A DNA stretch of 64,000 nt from Streptomyces sp. NBC_01750 (GTDB lineage: Bacteria; Actinomycetota; Actinomycetes; Streptomycetales; Streptomycetaceae). Positions 52,901-62,078 of this stretch are shown piece after piece (the stretch's first letter is position 1; the number at the start of each line of letters is the position of its first letter). The DNA is taken from positions 3,102,001-3,166,000 of the forward strand of contig NZ_CP109137.1 in the NCBI RefSeq assembly GCF_035918095.1, given 5' to 3'. The position numbers and the translations under genes are program-made. The notes beneath the pieces were generated by a model. That model ran no database searches, was not told where the DNA came from, and saw nothing but the letters and a program-made list of their open reading frames with translations.

Positions 52901-55900
52901 GTGCATACGTCAACAAGTGACGGCTTGCCCGGAAGACCGTGGCTGACGCGCGCGATATCAGTTGCTTTGGTGGGCGGAATTGCAGCTTCCGTATTGGTGG
53001 TATCGCCTGCCTCCGCTGCGCCTGTTCGGGCCACTTCGGCCGTATCCGCGGATCCAGTGGCGGACGGCTCGAAGAGCGAGGAGGACTACGCACTCGAACA
53101 GGCCGCAGCCACCAGCCAGCCCTTCGAGCTGACCTCGGCCCGCACCGAGTCCACCGACACGTGGGCCCTGCCCGACGGAACGTGGTCGGTCAAGCGGTAC
53201 GGCACGCCGGTGCGGATGCTGCGGGGCGGAGCGTGGATCGCCACCGACCCGACGCTGGCGTTCGCCACCGACGGCACCGTGGTGCCGAAGGCGTCCACCG
53301 TGTCGGTGGCGTTCTCCGGTGGTGGAAGCGGGCCGTTGCTGTCCGGCGTCAAGGACGGCCGGACGCTTTCCCTTTCGTGGCCGAAGCCGCTTCCCAAGCC
53401 CACGCTGAGCGAGAACGTGGCCACCTATGCCGACGTGCTGCCCGGGGTGGACCTGCAGCTGAAGGCCGAGGTCGAGGGCTTCTCCCAGCTGCTGGTGGTC
53501 AAGACCGCCCAGGCCGCCGCGAACCCCGAACTCACCTCGCTGAAGTACAAGTTGGACACCGTCGGCGTGTCCGTGTCCACGGATGCGGAGACCGGCAGTG
53601 TCACCGCCGTCAACCCGGCTGGCGAGACCGTGTTCACCAGCCCCTCCCCGCTGATGTGGGACTCCACCTCCATTACCTCAGGTGGTGCCGCTCCGGCGGC
53701 ACGGACCGCTCTGACCGCGGGCGAGGGGGAGACGCCCACGGACGCCTTCGAGCCCGCGCCGGGTGCGCAGGACGCCCAGATGCCCACCACCGTTTCCGGT
53801 GACACGCTGGAGATCAAGCCCGACCAGGCGCTGCTCACCGGTGCAGACACCAAGTACCCGGTCTTCATCGACCCCTCCTGGGCCTGGGGCAAGCGGCAGA
53901 ACTGGACCCGCGTCTACAAGAAGTACCCCAACACCTCCTTCTGGAACACCAAGGAGGTCGTCCGGGTCGGCTACGAGAACGAGACCAACGGCCTGTCCCG
54001 GTCCTTCTTCCAGCTGGACACGTCCAACATCAAGGGCGCCCAGGTCAAGACCTCTACCTTCCGGATCAAGAACACCTGGTCCTGGTCGTGCCAGGACCGG
54101 CCCGTGGAGCTGTGGCACGTCGGCGCAATTTCCTCCAAGACCACCTGGAACAAGCAGCCCGCCAAGTACTCCAGGCTCTACACCGTCGACGACGCCAAGG
54201 GCTGGAGCAAGGACTGCGCCGCAGGCAATCTCGAGTTCGACGCCACCGCCAAGGTCCGCGAGGCCGCGTCGAAGAACTGGTCCAGCCTCAACCTCGGCCT
54301 GTACGCCTCCGATGAGACCGACACGTTCGGCTGGAAGAAGTTCGACGCCAAGACCGCGGTCCTGGAGACCACATACAACAACCCGCCCAAGACGCCCAGC
54401 GGCCTGGGCACCAACCCGAAGAGCGACTGCAAGACCGGCGGGGCAATCGGCAACACCCGCGTGAGCGTCTACGCGAAGATCGATGACAAGGACGCCGGCA
54501 ATCTGAGTGCCGAATTCCAGATCTTCAAGACCGGCGCCACCACGCCAACGGTGACAAAGTCCATCCCGGCCGCCAAGGGCAAGGTCGCCACGTACGTGGT
54601 CCCCGACAGCGACCTGCCCACCGACAGCTATACCTGGAAGGTCCGCGCGAAGGACCAGGACGGCGCCTACTCCGCGTGGTCCGCCACATGCAAGTTCTCT
54701 GTCGACCGGACCCGGCCCAGCCAGCCCCCGGTCATCAGTTCCGTGGAGTTCCCCAACGGTGAGAACGGCTGGCCGGCCACCACCGGCAAGGCCCGCACTC
54801 CCGGCAGTTTCACCTTCACTCCCAACGGCGTCACCGACGCCGTCGAATACGGCTGGTACACGGACTTCAACCCCCAGGTGAACCACATCACCGTCGCTGC
54901 AGGGGGTACCGCCACTGACACCTTCAAGCCACCGAGTTACGGTCCGCACTTCGTCTATGCCTTCAGCGTCGACAAGGCGGGCAACCGGTCGGATACCGCC
55001 ACCTACATCTACTACGCCGGCCGCTCACTGGACCGTGACGGACCGACCGACCTCAACGGCGACACCATCAGTGACATCTGGAGCGTCGACTCCAACGGCA
55101 CTCTGCTGACTTACGCCGGCCAGGGCAACGGTGACTTTGCCTCAGCCACCAACGGCGGCAAGTCCTTCGAAGGAAATCAGGTCGACTCCCGCGGCGACTG
55201 GGGCCAGGACGGCTACAACGACCTCGTCTCCCTCGAGTACGACGGCATCGACAAGACCAAGAAGCTCTGGACGTACCCCAACAACGGCACCGGAGTCATC
55301 CGCGACGAATACACCCAGCTCACCGTCGCCTGCCCCGTGAAGGACCCGGAGACCGGCTGCGACTACGGCGACGAATGGACCGGCGACGACCACTGGCACA
55401 ACGCCGAACAGATCGTCACCCCCGGCGACCTCAATGGCGATACCCAGCCCGACGTGCTGGTCAAGCAGGGGAAGCAGTTGTGGGCGTACTACGGCAACCG
55501 CGCCGGCTACACCCTCGACACCATTCGCGAACCCGTCCTCGTGGGCGGCGGAGACTGGGACAAGTTCAGCGTCATCGCCCCTGGCGACCTCAACGGCGAC
55601 ACCATCGCCGACCTGTGGCTGCGCGACAACGCCACCGGCGACATCCTGCGCTCGTACGGCAAGAAGGGCCCCGACGGCCGGCTCGACCCCACCACCTGGG
55701 GCAACACGAGCAGTCGGGTGAAGATCGGCTCCGGATACCCCGCCGCCGTGTTCCCGGCCATGGGCTCCGTGGGCGACGTCACCGGCGACGGCATCGCAGA
55801 CCTGTGGGCCCGTAAGACCGACAACACCATGATCGGTTGGCCCGGCAAGGTCACCGACACGGTCTTCTCGTTCGGCCCCTACTTCGCGGTCGACGGCGCT

Positions 55901-57298
55901 TCGGGCGGCGCCCGAATCCCGGCCGGAACCACGCTGACCGCTGGCCAGTCGTACACCTCCCGCTCGGCCAAGCTCACCATGAAGGACGACGGCAACCTGG
56001 AAGTCACCTCCAACGCCGGCAAGCCGCTGTGGTCCACCGGAACCTCCGGCAACACCGGGGCGAAGGCCGTCATGCAGTCCAACGGCAACCTCGTGGTCTA
56101 CAAGGCCGACGGCAGCACTGTGCTGTGGGAGTCCAAGACCAGCGCAGCCGACGGCTACGCCCTCCTCCAGGACCGCGGCAACCTGATCGTCTACAACGCC
56201 AAGGGCCAGTCCCTGTGGTCCAGCGGGACCGTAACCCGGCACGATTACAACGCCGACGGCCGCAGCGACATGGGGCTCTGGTACGACTTCAGCGCGGGAA
56301 GCGACGCCACCTACACGCTGCTCACCAACTCGGACGGGTCGTTCAAGGACCCGTTGAAATCCTTCACGGCGGCGATCGGGGCGTGGGACGCGAACAGCAT
56401 GAAGTTCGTGACCGGCGACTTCAACGGCGACGGCCGCGGTGACCTGGCGGCGCTGTACGGGTACAGCGACACCAGCATCAAGCTGTGGACCGCCTTCGGT
56501 AAGGCCGACGGCGGCTTCAACACGCCCTTCGAATCCTGGAGTTCCCCGCCCGGCCGGATGCACACCAGCTATATGACGCCGCAGGCGGGTGACTTCAACG
56601 GCGACGGCCGCGACGACATCGCGGTCTGGTACGCCTACCCGGACGGCACCACCAAGCTGTGGACATTCACCGCCGCCGTCACGGGCAAGTTCAATGCGCC
56701 CTTCGACACCTGGTCCGCTCCCAGCGGCACTTGGTCCCGGGCCCGCACCAAGTTCGTGACCGGCGACTTCAACGCCGACGGCCGCGACGACCTCGGCGTC
56801 TTCTACGGCCAGGGAGACAACTCGGTGAAGACCTACGCCTTCCGCACCACGCCGGCTGGAGGCTTTGCGGCACCGGAGGTGTGGTGGGAGAGCGCTGCCC
56901 TCGACTGGAATCGCTCCACGCCGCACGCCGGAGACTTCAACGGCGACGGCCGCGATGACGCCATGATCTGGTACGACTACCCCGACGGCAGCGACAAGGT
57001 CTCCACCATTCTCTCCACCACGGTGGACGGCAAGAACCAGTTCGGCTCCGCCTTTGTCACCCTTGCCAGCGCTGCCGGCAACTGGGACATCAAACGCAGC
57101 CAGCTCGTCATCGGTGACTACAACGGTGACGGCCGCGACGACATCGGCGCCATGCACCATCTGTCGGACGGGTCCGTGAAGACATGGACCTGGACCGCCA
57201 GGCCCGACGCCCTGTTCAACGGTGGGCTGGCCGGCTACACCGCCCTCGCCACCCAGTGGGTGTACGCCTCCACCAGGTTCTTCAAGCCCTACAACTGA
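52901..57298 (+). CDS. Giant secreted DNRLRE / FG-GAP / bulb-type lectin protein
   Basis: A 1465-residue exported protein. The signal peptide ends near VVSPASAAPV (about residue 40). A beta-rich N-terminal region of the type that accompanies Rhs genes leads to a DNRLRE-like domain (about 326-496), an Ig-like region, FG-GAP/VCBS repeats (about 716-976), a bulb-type mannose-lectin domain (about 1003-1111, with QSNGNLVVYKADG and QDRGNLIVYNAKG) and more FG-GAP repeats with DFNGDGRDDI loops (about 1113-1426). It looks like a calcium-stabilised adhesin or carbohydrate-binding shell protein. The start is GTG at 52901 with AAGGA upstream. It is divergent from the Rhs gene. No catalytic motif was found. 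Confidence 0.88.
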   Translation: MHTSTSDGLPGRPWLTRAISVALVGGIAASVLVVSPASAAPVRATSAVSADPVADGSKSEEDYALEQAAATSQPFELTSARTESTDTWALPDGTWSVKRYGTPVRMLRGGAWIATDPTLAFATDGTVVPKASTVSVAFSGGGSGPLLSGVKDGRTLSLSWPKPLPKPTLSENVATYADVLPGVDLQLKAEVEGFSQLLVVKTAQAAANPELTSLKYKLDTVGVSVSTDAETGSVTAVNPAGETVFTSPSPLMWDSTSITSGGAAPAARTALTAGEGETPTDAFEPAPGAQDAQMPTTVSGDTLEIKPDQALLTGADTKYPVFIDPSWAWGKRQNWTRVYKKYPNTSFWNTKEVVRVGYENETNGLSRSFFQLDTSNIKGAQVKTSTFRIKNTWSWSCQDRPVELWHVGAISSKTTWNKQPAKYSRLYTVDDAKGWSKDCAAGNLEFDATAKVREAASKNWSSLNLGLYASDETDTFGWKKFDAKTAVLETTYNNPPKTPSGLGTNPKSDCKTGGAIGNTRVSVYAKIDDKDAGNLSAEFQIFKTGATTPTVTKSIPAAKGKVATYVVPDSDLPTDSYTWKVRAKDQDGAYSAWSATCKFSVDRTRPSQPPVISSVEFPNGENGWPATTGKARTPGSFTFTPNGVTDAVEYGWYTDFNPQVNHITVAAGGTATDTFKPPSYGPHFVYAFSVDKAGNRSDTATYIYYAGRSLDRDGPTDLNGDTISDIWSVDSNGTLLTYAGQGNGDFASATNGGKSFEGNQVDSRGDWGQDGYNDLVSLEYDGIDKTKKLWTYPNNGTGVIRDEYTQLTVACPVKDPETGCDYGDEWTGDDHWHNAEQIVTPGDLNGDTQPDVLVKQGKQLWAYYGNRAGYTLDTIREPVLVGGGDWDKFSVIAPGDLNGDTIADLWLRDNATGDILRSYGKKGPDGRLDPTTWGNTSSRVKIGSGYPAAVFPAMGSVGDVTGDGIADLWARKTDNTMIGWPGKVTDTVFSFGPYFAVDGASGGARIPAGTTLTAGQSYTSRSAKLTMKDDGNLEVTSNAGKPLWSTGTSGNTGAKAVMQSNGNLVVYKADGSTVLWESKTSAADGYALLQDRGNLIVYNAKGQSLWSSGTVTRHDYNADGRSDMGLWYDFSAGSDATYTLLTNSDGSFKDPLKSFTAAIGAWDANSMKFVTGDFNGDGRGDLAALYGYSDTSIKLWTAFGKADGGFNTPFESWSSPPGRMHTSYMTPQAGDFNGDGRDDIAVWYAYPDGTTKLWTFTAAVTGKFNAPFDTWSAPSGTWSRARTKFVTGDFNADGRDDLGVFYGQGDNSVKTYAFRTTPAGGFAAPEVWWESAALDWNRSTPHAGDFNGDGRDDAMIWYDYPDGSDKVSTILSTTVDGKNQFGSAFVTLASAAGNWDIKRSQLVIGDYNGDGRDDIGAMHHLSDGSVKTWTWTARPDALFNGGLAGYTALATQWVYASTRFFKPYN

Positions 57299-57310
57299 CA
57301 CCAACGCGCC

Positions 57311-57344
57311 CTGATTCCGGCAGCCAGGCGGCTGCCGGAATCAG
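57311..57344. terminator. Hairpin terminator after the lectin/FG-GAP gene
   Basis: Perfect 15-bp arms (57311-57325 and 57330-57344) with a 4-base loop start 12 bases after the stop codon. Confidence 0.88.
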
Positions 57345-57447
57345 GCGCGCTCGGGGCCCGTCGGCCCCTGACGTTGACTATTCAGCCAGCACGAATCACA
57401 TGCGACCCGTCGTTCTTGGCATGTTCTACCTTTGGGGGATATCAGTC

Positions 57448-59211
57448 ATGGCTGGAAAGAGGCGTGCCGAACTCGGCCGCAGACGCTTCATCCTTGTGGC
57501 CGGCGGAACCGTCGCCGGTGTTGCCGCCGCGGGTGGAGGGACCTTCACCGCGGCAGCCGCCGAAAGCTTCGCCCCGGCCGGGCCCGACCCGTACATGGGC
57601 ATGCCGCGCTCACTCGTACTGAGTCTGCCCGAGATGCCGGGCGGCGCCGAGATGCCGGTGCCGCCGTTGCCGGAACAGCTCGCCGAGGGCACGCTCAGCC
57701 CCCCGAGTGCCCGGATGCGAATCCCGTACGCCGATGAGCCGGTGAACCCGAAGGCCGTCGAGGACTCCGTACCGACAACCCTGCCGTTCGAGTTCAAGAC
57801 GTCTCAGTTCACGATGGCCTCCGATCTGCCCGAAGCCATGCGGCCCTGGCGCGACCGGCCCACGACCTGGGTCAACGTCACTCCGGACTCAGAGCACACC
57901 TACCTCGACGCACAGGGCGTCATCATGTACCGGCCCAGTCGGGCCGAGGCCGGGTACAACCAGCCAGTGACGCAATGCCAGTTCGGGCTCGGCTGCGTTG
58001 CCGGCTACCGCACCGAGAAGGACGCCGCCCGCAAGGCGCTCTTCCTCGAGCGCGCCAAGGCGCAGGCCCAGCGCCTGATCGACACTCGCGTGGAGGCTCG
58101 GGGGGCCTGGTACTTCCCGTACCCCTTCGACTACAAGCACGACACCCACAGCGGTATCACGTACACGGCCCCCTGGTACTCAGGCATGGCGCAGGGTGAG
58201 GCCATCAGCCTCTTCACGCAACTCTCCGAGTTGGACGGGATCAGCGAGGAAGAGCGCACGCTCTACAAGGCGGCCGCCGACGGAGCCTTCGCCTCGCTGC
58301 TGCGCGCCGACGACGCCAAGCCGTGGGCGGTGAACAAGGACAAGAACGGGTACCTGTGGATACAGGAGTATCCGATCAACGCCCCGGGCACCTCGGACTA
58401 CACCTACAACGGCATGATCTTCGCCATGTTCGGCATCTGGGACTACTTCCAGGCAACCGGCAATCCGCTGGCGGAGCAGCTGTACGACGGTTCGCTCACC
58501 ACGATCCGTGACCACTTCCCCCGGCTGCGGAACACCCGCTGGTTCTCGTACTACTGCGACACCCACCGGATACCCGCGCCGACCTACCACCAGCACCACA
58601 TCAACCTGCTGCGGCAGCTGCACTGGCAGACCGGCAGCCCCACCATCGCCAACCGGCACGACCAGCTGATCGACGACTTCCCGGCGTACGGCCTGCGCTC
58701 GGGCTCCGTCGCGGCCATCGCCGCCGGCACGCACACCCTCTACAAGCTCGACACCCTCGGCGCGGCGGACAGCTTCGGCTGGTCCTCCTCGAAGGCAGAC
58801 AAGCAGCTGGCCACGAAGAAGGTGACCTTCTCCAAGGCCACCCAGGCGCCGGTCAACGTACGCCGCCGCATCATGGGCCGCGGCATCTACTACCGCATCA
58901 ACGCCGGTGCGTACGCGGGCTGGTGGATCGGCGAGGCGTTCCCGAAGGCCTTCCTGCGCGGTGAGTACGTCTCCACCACCTACCTCCCGCAGCGCACCGC
59001 GACCTTCCCCGCCAATGTGGAAGTCACCTGCGTCGAGTTCGGCACCGACGGGACGACCGGCTCCACCAAGACGGTGAAGTTCGCCAAGGAGTCCAACGCC
59101 CCCTTCGACCGCAGGGCCGTCGTGAACGGCAGGCCCATGGTCCGGATCACCGCCGGCGGACTGAACGGGTACTGGGCACCCACCGCCCAGGTGCTCACCG
59201 ACGGGCGCTGA
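57448..59211 (+). CDS. Tat-exported D-glucuronyl C5-epimerase-domain protein
   Basis: A 587-residue protein. The N-terminus has a twin-arginine signal (GRRRFILVAGGTVAGVAAAG) and Ala-rich cleavage site. The central part (about 215-430) matches the C5-epimerase C-terminal domain: ITYTAPWYSGMAQGEAISLF, the YTYNGMIFAMFGIWDYF segment, and RNTRWFSYYCDTHRIPAPTY followed by HQHHINLLRQLH. Such enzymes epimerise uronic acids in sulfated glycans or alginate-like polymers; the bacterial substrate is unknown. The C-terminal 140 residues contain two similar beta-rich repeats (starting KKVTFSKATQAP and KTVKFAKESNAP), perhaps for binding. The ATG at 57448 has GGGGGA upstream; the open frame continues back into the lectin gene and is not used. 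Confidence 0.82.
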   Translation: MAGKRRAELGRRRFILVAGGTVAGVAAAGGGTFTAAAAESFAPAGPDPYMGMPRSLVLSLPEMPGGAEMPVPPLPEQLAEGTLSPPSARMRIPYADEPVNPKAVEDSVPTTLPFEFKTSQFTMASDLPEAMRPWRDRPTTWVNVTPDSEHTYLDAQGVIMYRPSRAEAGYNQPVTQCQFGLGCVAGYRTEKDAARKALFLERAKAQAQRLIDTRVEARGAWYFPYPFDYKHDTHSGITYTAPWYSGMAQGEAISLFTQLSELDGISEEERTLYKAAADGAFASLLRADDAKPWAVNKDKNGYLWIQEYPINAPGTSDYTYNGMIFAMFGIWDYFQATGNPLAEQLYDGSLTTIRDHFPRLRNTRWFSYYCDTHRIPAPTYHQHHINLLRQLHWQTGSPTIANRHDQLIDDFPAYGLRSGSVAAIAAGTHTLYKLDTLGAADSFGWSSSKADKQLATKKVTFSKATQAPVNVRRRIMGRGIYYRINAGAYAGWWIGEAFPKAFLRGEYVSTTYLPQRTATFPANVEVTCVEFGTDGTTGSTKTVKFAKESNAPFDRRAVVNGRPMVRITAGGLNGYWAPTAQVLTDGR

Positions 59212-59223
59212 CGCAGCGCAGCA

Positions 59224-59254
59224 GCGGACCTGCTGCAGGCTGTGGCAGGTCCGC
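59224..59254. terminator. Hairpin terminator after the epimerase-like gene
   Basis: Perfect 10-bp arms (GCGGACCTGC 59224-59233 and GCAGGTCCGC 59245-59254) with an 11-base loop lie 12 bases after the stop. Confidence 0.8.
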
Positions 59255-59349
59255 AGCAGGTCCGAACCGAGAAGGTGACGAGTTCGAACAACTGCACACG
59301 CCCGGCGCCTTGGCAGGTAACACTTTGGTTGCCTCAGAGGCGCCGGCCA

Positions 59350-59379
59350 TTGACGCCCGGCTGACGTGCGGCTTACTTT
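59350..59379 (+). promoter_or_regulatory. Promoter of the csnR operon
   Basis: TTGACG (59350-59355) and TACTTT (59374-59379) are separated by 18 bases. The predicted start site near 59386 places the operator palindrome just downstream, where a bound repressor would block transcription. Confidence 0.6.
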
Positions 59380-59389
59380 CCTCTCACTG

Positions 59390-59408
59390 GTTAGGAAACT
59401 TTCCTAAC
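59390..59408. promoter_or_regulatory. CsnR-type operator palindrome
   Basis: GTTAGGAAACTTTCCTAAC is a perfect inverted repeat with 9-bp arms and a single central base. As I recall, near-identical palindromes are the operators bound by CsnR upstream of chitosanase and csnR-operon genes in S. lividans/S. coelicolor. It lies 45 bases before the csnR start codon, implying autorepression. Confidence 0.85.
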
Positions 59409-59452
59409 AGTGCAGCCGAGAAGTCGGCAGTCGAAAGGCAGGTGCATCCGTC

Positions 59453-60655
59453 GTGGCCGGAACCACACCCGGTACGCCGCGCGTACTCCGCGCCATGAAC
59501 GACCGGGCCGCACTCGACCTGCTGCTCGAGCACGGACCCCTGTCACGTACGAAGATAGGCAAACTTACCGGCCTCTCCAAGCCCACCGCATCCCAGCTTC
59601 TGGCGCGCCTCGAGGCCGCCGGGCTCGTCGTCGCCACCGGGACCACCGAAGGGCGGCCCGGGCCCAACGCTCAGCTGTACGCCGTCAACGCGCGGGCCGC
59701 CTTCGCCGGCGGGCTCGATGTGACCCCGCACCGGATCCGCGCCGCCGTCGCCGACATCACCGGCGCCACCGTCGGCGAGTTCGAGCTGCCGACCCCGGGA
59801 CGGCGCGCCGAGAGCGTCGTACGCCAGGTCACCGAGGCGCTCGACGGGGCCGTGAAGGCCGCCGGGGTCACCCGCTCCGACGTGCACCGGCTGGTCATCG
59901 GCACACCCGGCGCCTTCGACCCGTCCACCGGGCGGCTGCGGTACGCCTCCCATCTGCCCGGCTGGCACTCCCCCACCCTCCTCGACGAGCTGGCCGCGGT
60001 GCTGCCGATGCCCGTCGAGTACGAGAACGACGTCAACCTCGTCGCGGTCGCCGAGCAGCGCCTCGGCGCCGCGCACGGTCATCAGAACTTTGTGCTGCTG
60101 TGGAACGAGGAGGGCCTCGGCGCCGCCGTCGTCATCGGCGGCCGGCTGCACCGCGGCTTCACCGGTGGGGCCGGTGAGGTCGGGTTCCTGCCGGTGCCTG
60201 GAACCCCTCTGGTGCGGCAGGTGACCAAGGCGAACAGCGGCGGCTTCCAGGAGTTGGCCGGTGCGCAGGCGCTGCCCCGGCTGGCGCGCCAGCTCGGTGT
60301 GGACGGCGTCCCGCACGGTCCGCACGCCGAGGTCGCCACCGAGCTGGTCTCCCGGGCCGCGGGTGCCGAGTCGGGGCCGTACCGCGAGCTCGTCGACGCC
60401 TATGCGACCGGTCTCGCCACCGGTCTCGCCTCCATGGTCGCCGTGCTCGACCCCGAACTTGTCGTCCTGTCCGGCGAGGTGATCGCCGCCGGCGGAGAAC
60501 CTCTGCGCGAACGTGTGCAGGCAGAGCTCACCGAACTGGCCGCTTCCCGGCCCCGTCTCGTACTCGGTTCCGTACGGGAACACCCTGTCCTGCGAGGGGC
60601 GCTGGAGAGCGCCCTGGCCACCACGCGGGACGAAGTCTTCGACACCTCCCGCTGA
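59453..60655 (+). CDS. csnR: ROK-family repressor of the chitosan-oligosaccharide operon
   Basis: A 400-residue ROK regulator. The N-terminal winged helix is ALDLLLEHGPLSRTKIGKLT followed by GLSKPTASQLLARLEAAGLV; the ROK domain follows, with VIGTPGAFDPSTG and ENDVNLVAVAEQRLGA. I see no CxCGxxGC zinc motif where many ROK proteins have it. Position, operator and downstream ABC genes match csnR, which represses chitosanase and chitosan-sugar uptake until glucosamine oligosaccharides are present. The GTG at 59453 lies 45 bases after the operator. It is the first gene of the operon. Confidence 0.87.
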   Translation: MAGTTPGTPRVLRAMNDRAALDLLLEHGPLSRTKIGKLTGLSKPTASQLLARLEAAGLVVATGTTEGRPGPNAQLYAVNARAAFAGGLDVTPHRIRAAVADITGATVGEFELPTPGRRAESVVRQVTEALDGAVKAAGVTRSDVHRLVIGTPGAFDPSTGRLRYASHLPGWHSPTLLDELAAVLPMPVEYENDVNLVAVAEQRLGAAHGHQNFVLLWNEEGLGAAVVIGGRLHRGFTGGAGEVGFLPVPGTPLVRQVTKANSGGFQELAGAQALPRLARQLGVDGVPHGPHAEVATELVSRAAGAESGPYRELVDAYATGLATGLASMVAVLDPELVVLSGEVIAAGGEPLRERVQAELTELAASRPRLVLGSVREHPVLRGALESALATTRDEVFDTSR

Positions 60656-60734
60656 CCACCGCACCTCCCGCTGAAACCACCACACCCACCCGTTCGACCT
60701 CAGGCCCCTCTACCCGCCACAGGGAGACACAGCC

Positions 60735-62072
60735 ATGCCCACACGCACCCGGAGGACAGCCGCCGCGCTCGCCGCGACCGCCGCGATATCCCTGTTGGCC
60801 TCGGCCTGTACGGGGTCGAACGAGAGCGCGGCGAACGACGACCCCGAGAAAGACGTCACGATCAACTTCTGGCACGGCTGGAGCGCGCCCGGCGAGGTGA
60901 AGGCGATCCAGGACAACGTCGCCCGGTTCGAGAAGGCGCACCCGAACATCAAGGTGAAGGTCACCGCCAACATCACCGACGCCAAGATCCAGCAGGCGCT
61001 GCGGGCCGGCGGCTCCAAGGCGCCCGACGTGGTGTCCTCGTTCACCACCGACAGTGTCGGCAAGTTCTGCACCTCCGGCTCTTTCGTCGACCTCAAGCCG
61101 TTCCTGGACAAGTCGAAGATCGACCCGGCGAAGGTCTTCCCGAAGACGCTGCTCGACTACACGCAGTTCGACGGCAACCAGTGCACGCTGCCGCTGCTCA
61201 ACGACGCGTACGGGCTCTACTACAACAAGGACGCCTTCAAGGCCGCCGGGATCACCGCCCCGCCGAAGACGTGGAGCGAGTTCGGGAAGGCCGCCGAGAA
61301 GCTGACCAGGCCCAAGGGCGACAGCTACTCGCAGGTCGGCTTCATGCCGACCTACCACGGCTACGAGACGACCCCGATGCACTACGTCTCCCAGTGGGGC
61401 CCGACGTACTTCGGCGCCGACGGCAGGTCCAACGTCGCCAAGGACCCGGCCTTCTCGAAGATGCTCACCTTCCAGAAGGGCCTGATCGACAAGCTCGGCG
61501 GCTTCCAGAAACTGGAGAAGTACCGCAACACCTTCGGTGACGAGTGGGGCGCCAAGCACCCCTTCCACACCGGACAGGTCGCCATGCAGCTCGACGGCGA
61601 GTGGCGCCTCGGTATGGCCAAGGAGGCGGGCGCCACGTTCGAGATCGGCACGGCTCCGCTGCCCGTCGCCGACGACCAGGTCGCCGACTACGGCAAGGGC
61701 TACCTCTCCGGCACCATCATGGGCATCGCGGCCACCAGCCAGAAGCAGAACGCGGCCTGGGAACTGCTGAAGTACATGACCACGGACACCGACGCGGTCG
61801 TGGCCTTCGCCAACGCGATCCACAACGTGCCGTCCACGCTGGAGGCGCTCAAGTCGCCGAAGCTGAAGATCGAGCCCGGGTTCGAGACCTTCATCGAGAT
61901 CGCGCAGCACCCGAAGTCGAACACCACCCCGGCGCAGGCCGACGGCGGCGCGTACCAGGTGACGTTCCAGGACTTCGGCTACCAGTACGAGAAGGGCTCC
62001 GTGAAGGATCTCAAGGCCGGTCTGGAGAAGACCGCCCAGCAGATCGACACGGACATCGCGAAGGCGAAGTAG
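60735..62072 (+). CDS. csnE: ABC transporter sugar-binding lipoprotein
   Basis: A 445-residue extracellular solute-binding protein. The N-terminus ends in a lipobox-like LLASAC with Cys25 for lipid attachment. The mature part is a family 1 binding protein: INFWHGWSAPGEVKAIQDNV, then FHTGQVAMQLDGEW and GTIMGIAATSQKQNAAWELL. By operon position it should capture glucosamine oligosaccharides outside the membrane. GGGAG lies upstream of the ATG. It is followed by two permease genes with gaps of six and five bases. The ATPase is not encoded here and is probably the shared MsiK type. Confidence 0.88.
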   Translation: MPTRTRRTAAALAATAAISLLASACTGSNESAANDDPEKDVTINFWHGWSAPGEVKAIQDNVARFEKAHPNIKVKVTANITDAKIQQALRAGGSKAPDVVSSFTTDSVGKFCTSGSFVDLKPFLDKSKIDPAKVFPKTLLDYTQFDGNQCTLPLLNDAYGLYYNKDAFKAAGITAPPKTWSEFGKAAEKLTRPKGDSYSQVGFMPTYHGYETTPMHYVSQWGPTYFGADGRSNVAKDPAFSKMLTFQKGLIDKLGGFQKLEKYRNTFGDEWGAKHPFHTGQVAMQLDGEWRLGMAKEAGATFEIGTAPLPVADDQVADYGKGYLSGTIMGIAATSQKQNAAWELLKYMTTDTDAVVAFANAIHNVPSTLEALKSPKLKIEPGFETFIEIAQHPKSNTTPAQADGGAYQVTFQDFGYQYEKGSVKDLKAGLEKTAQQIDTDIAKAK

Positions 62073-62078
62073 CCCTCC

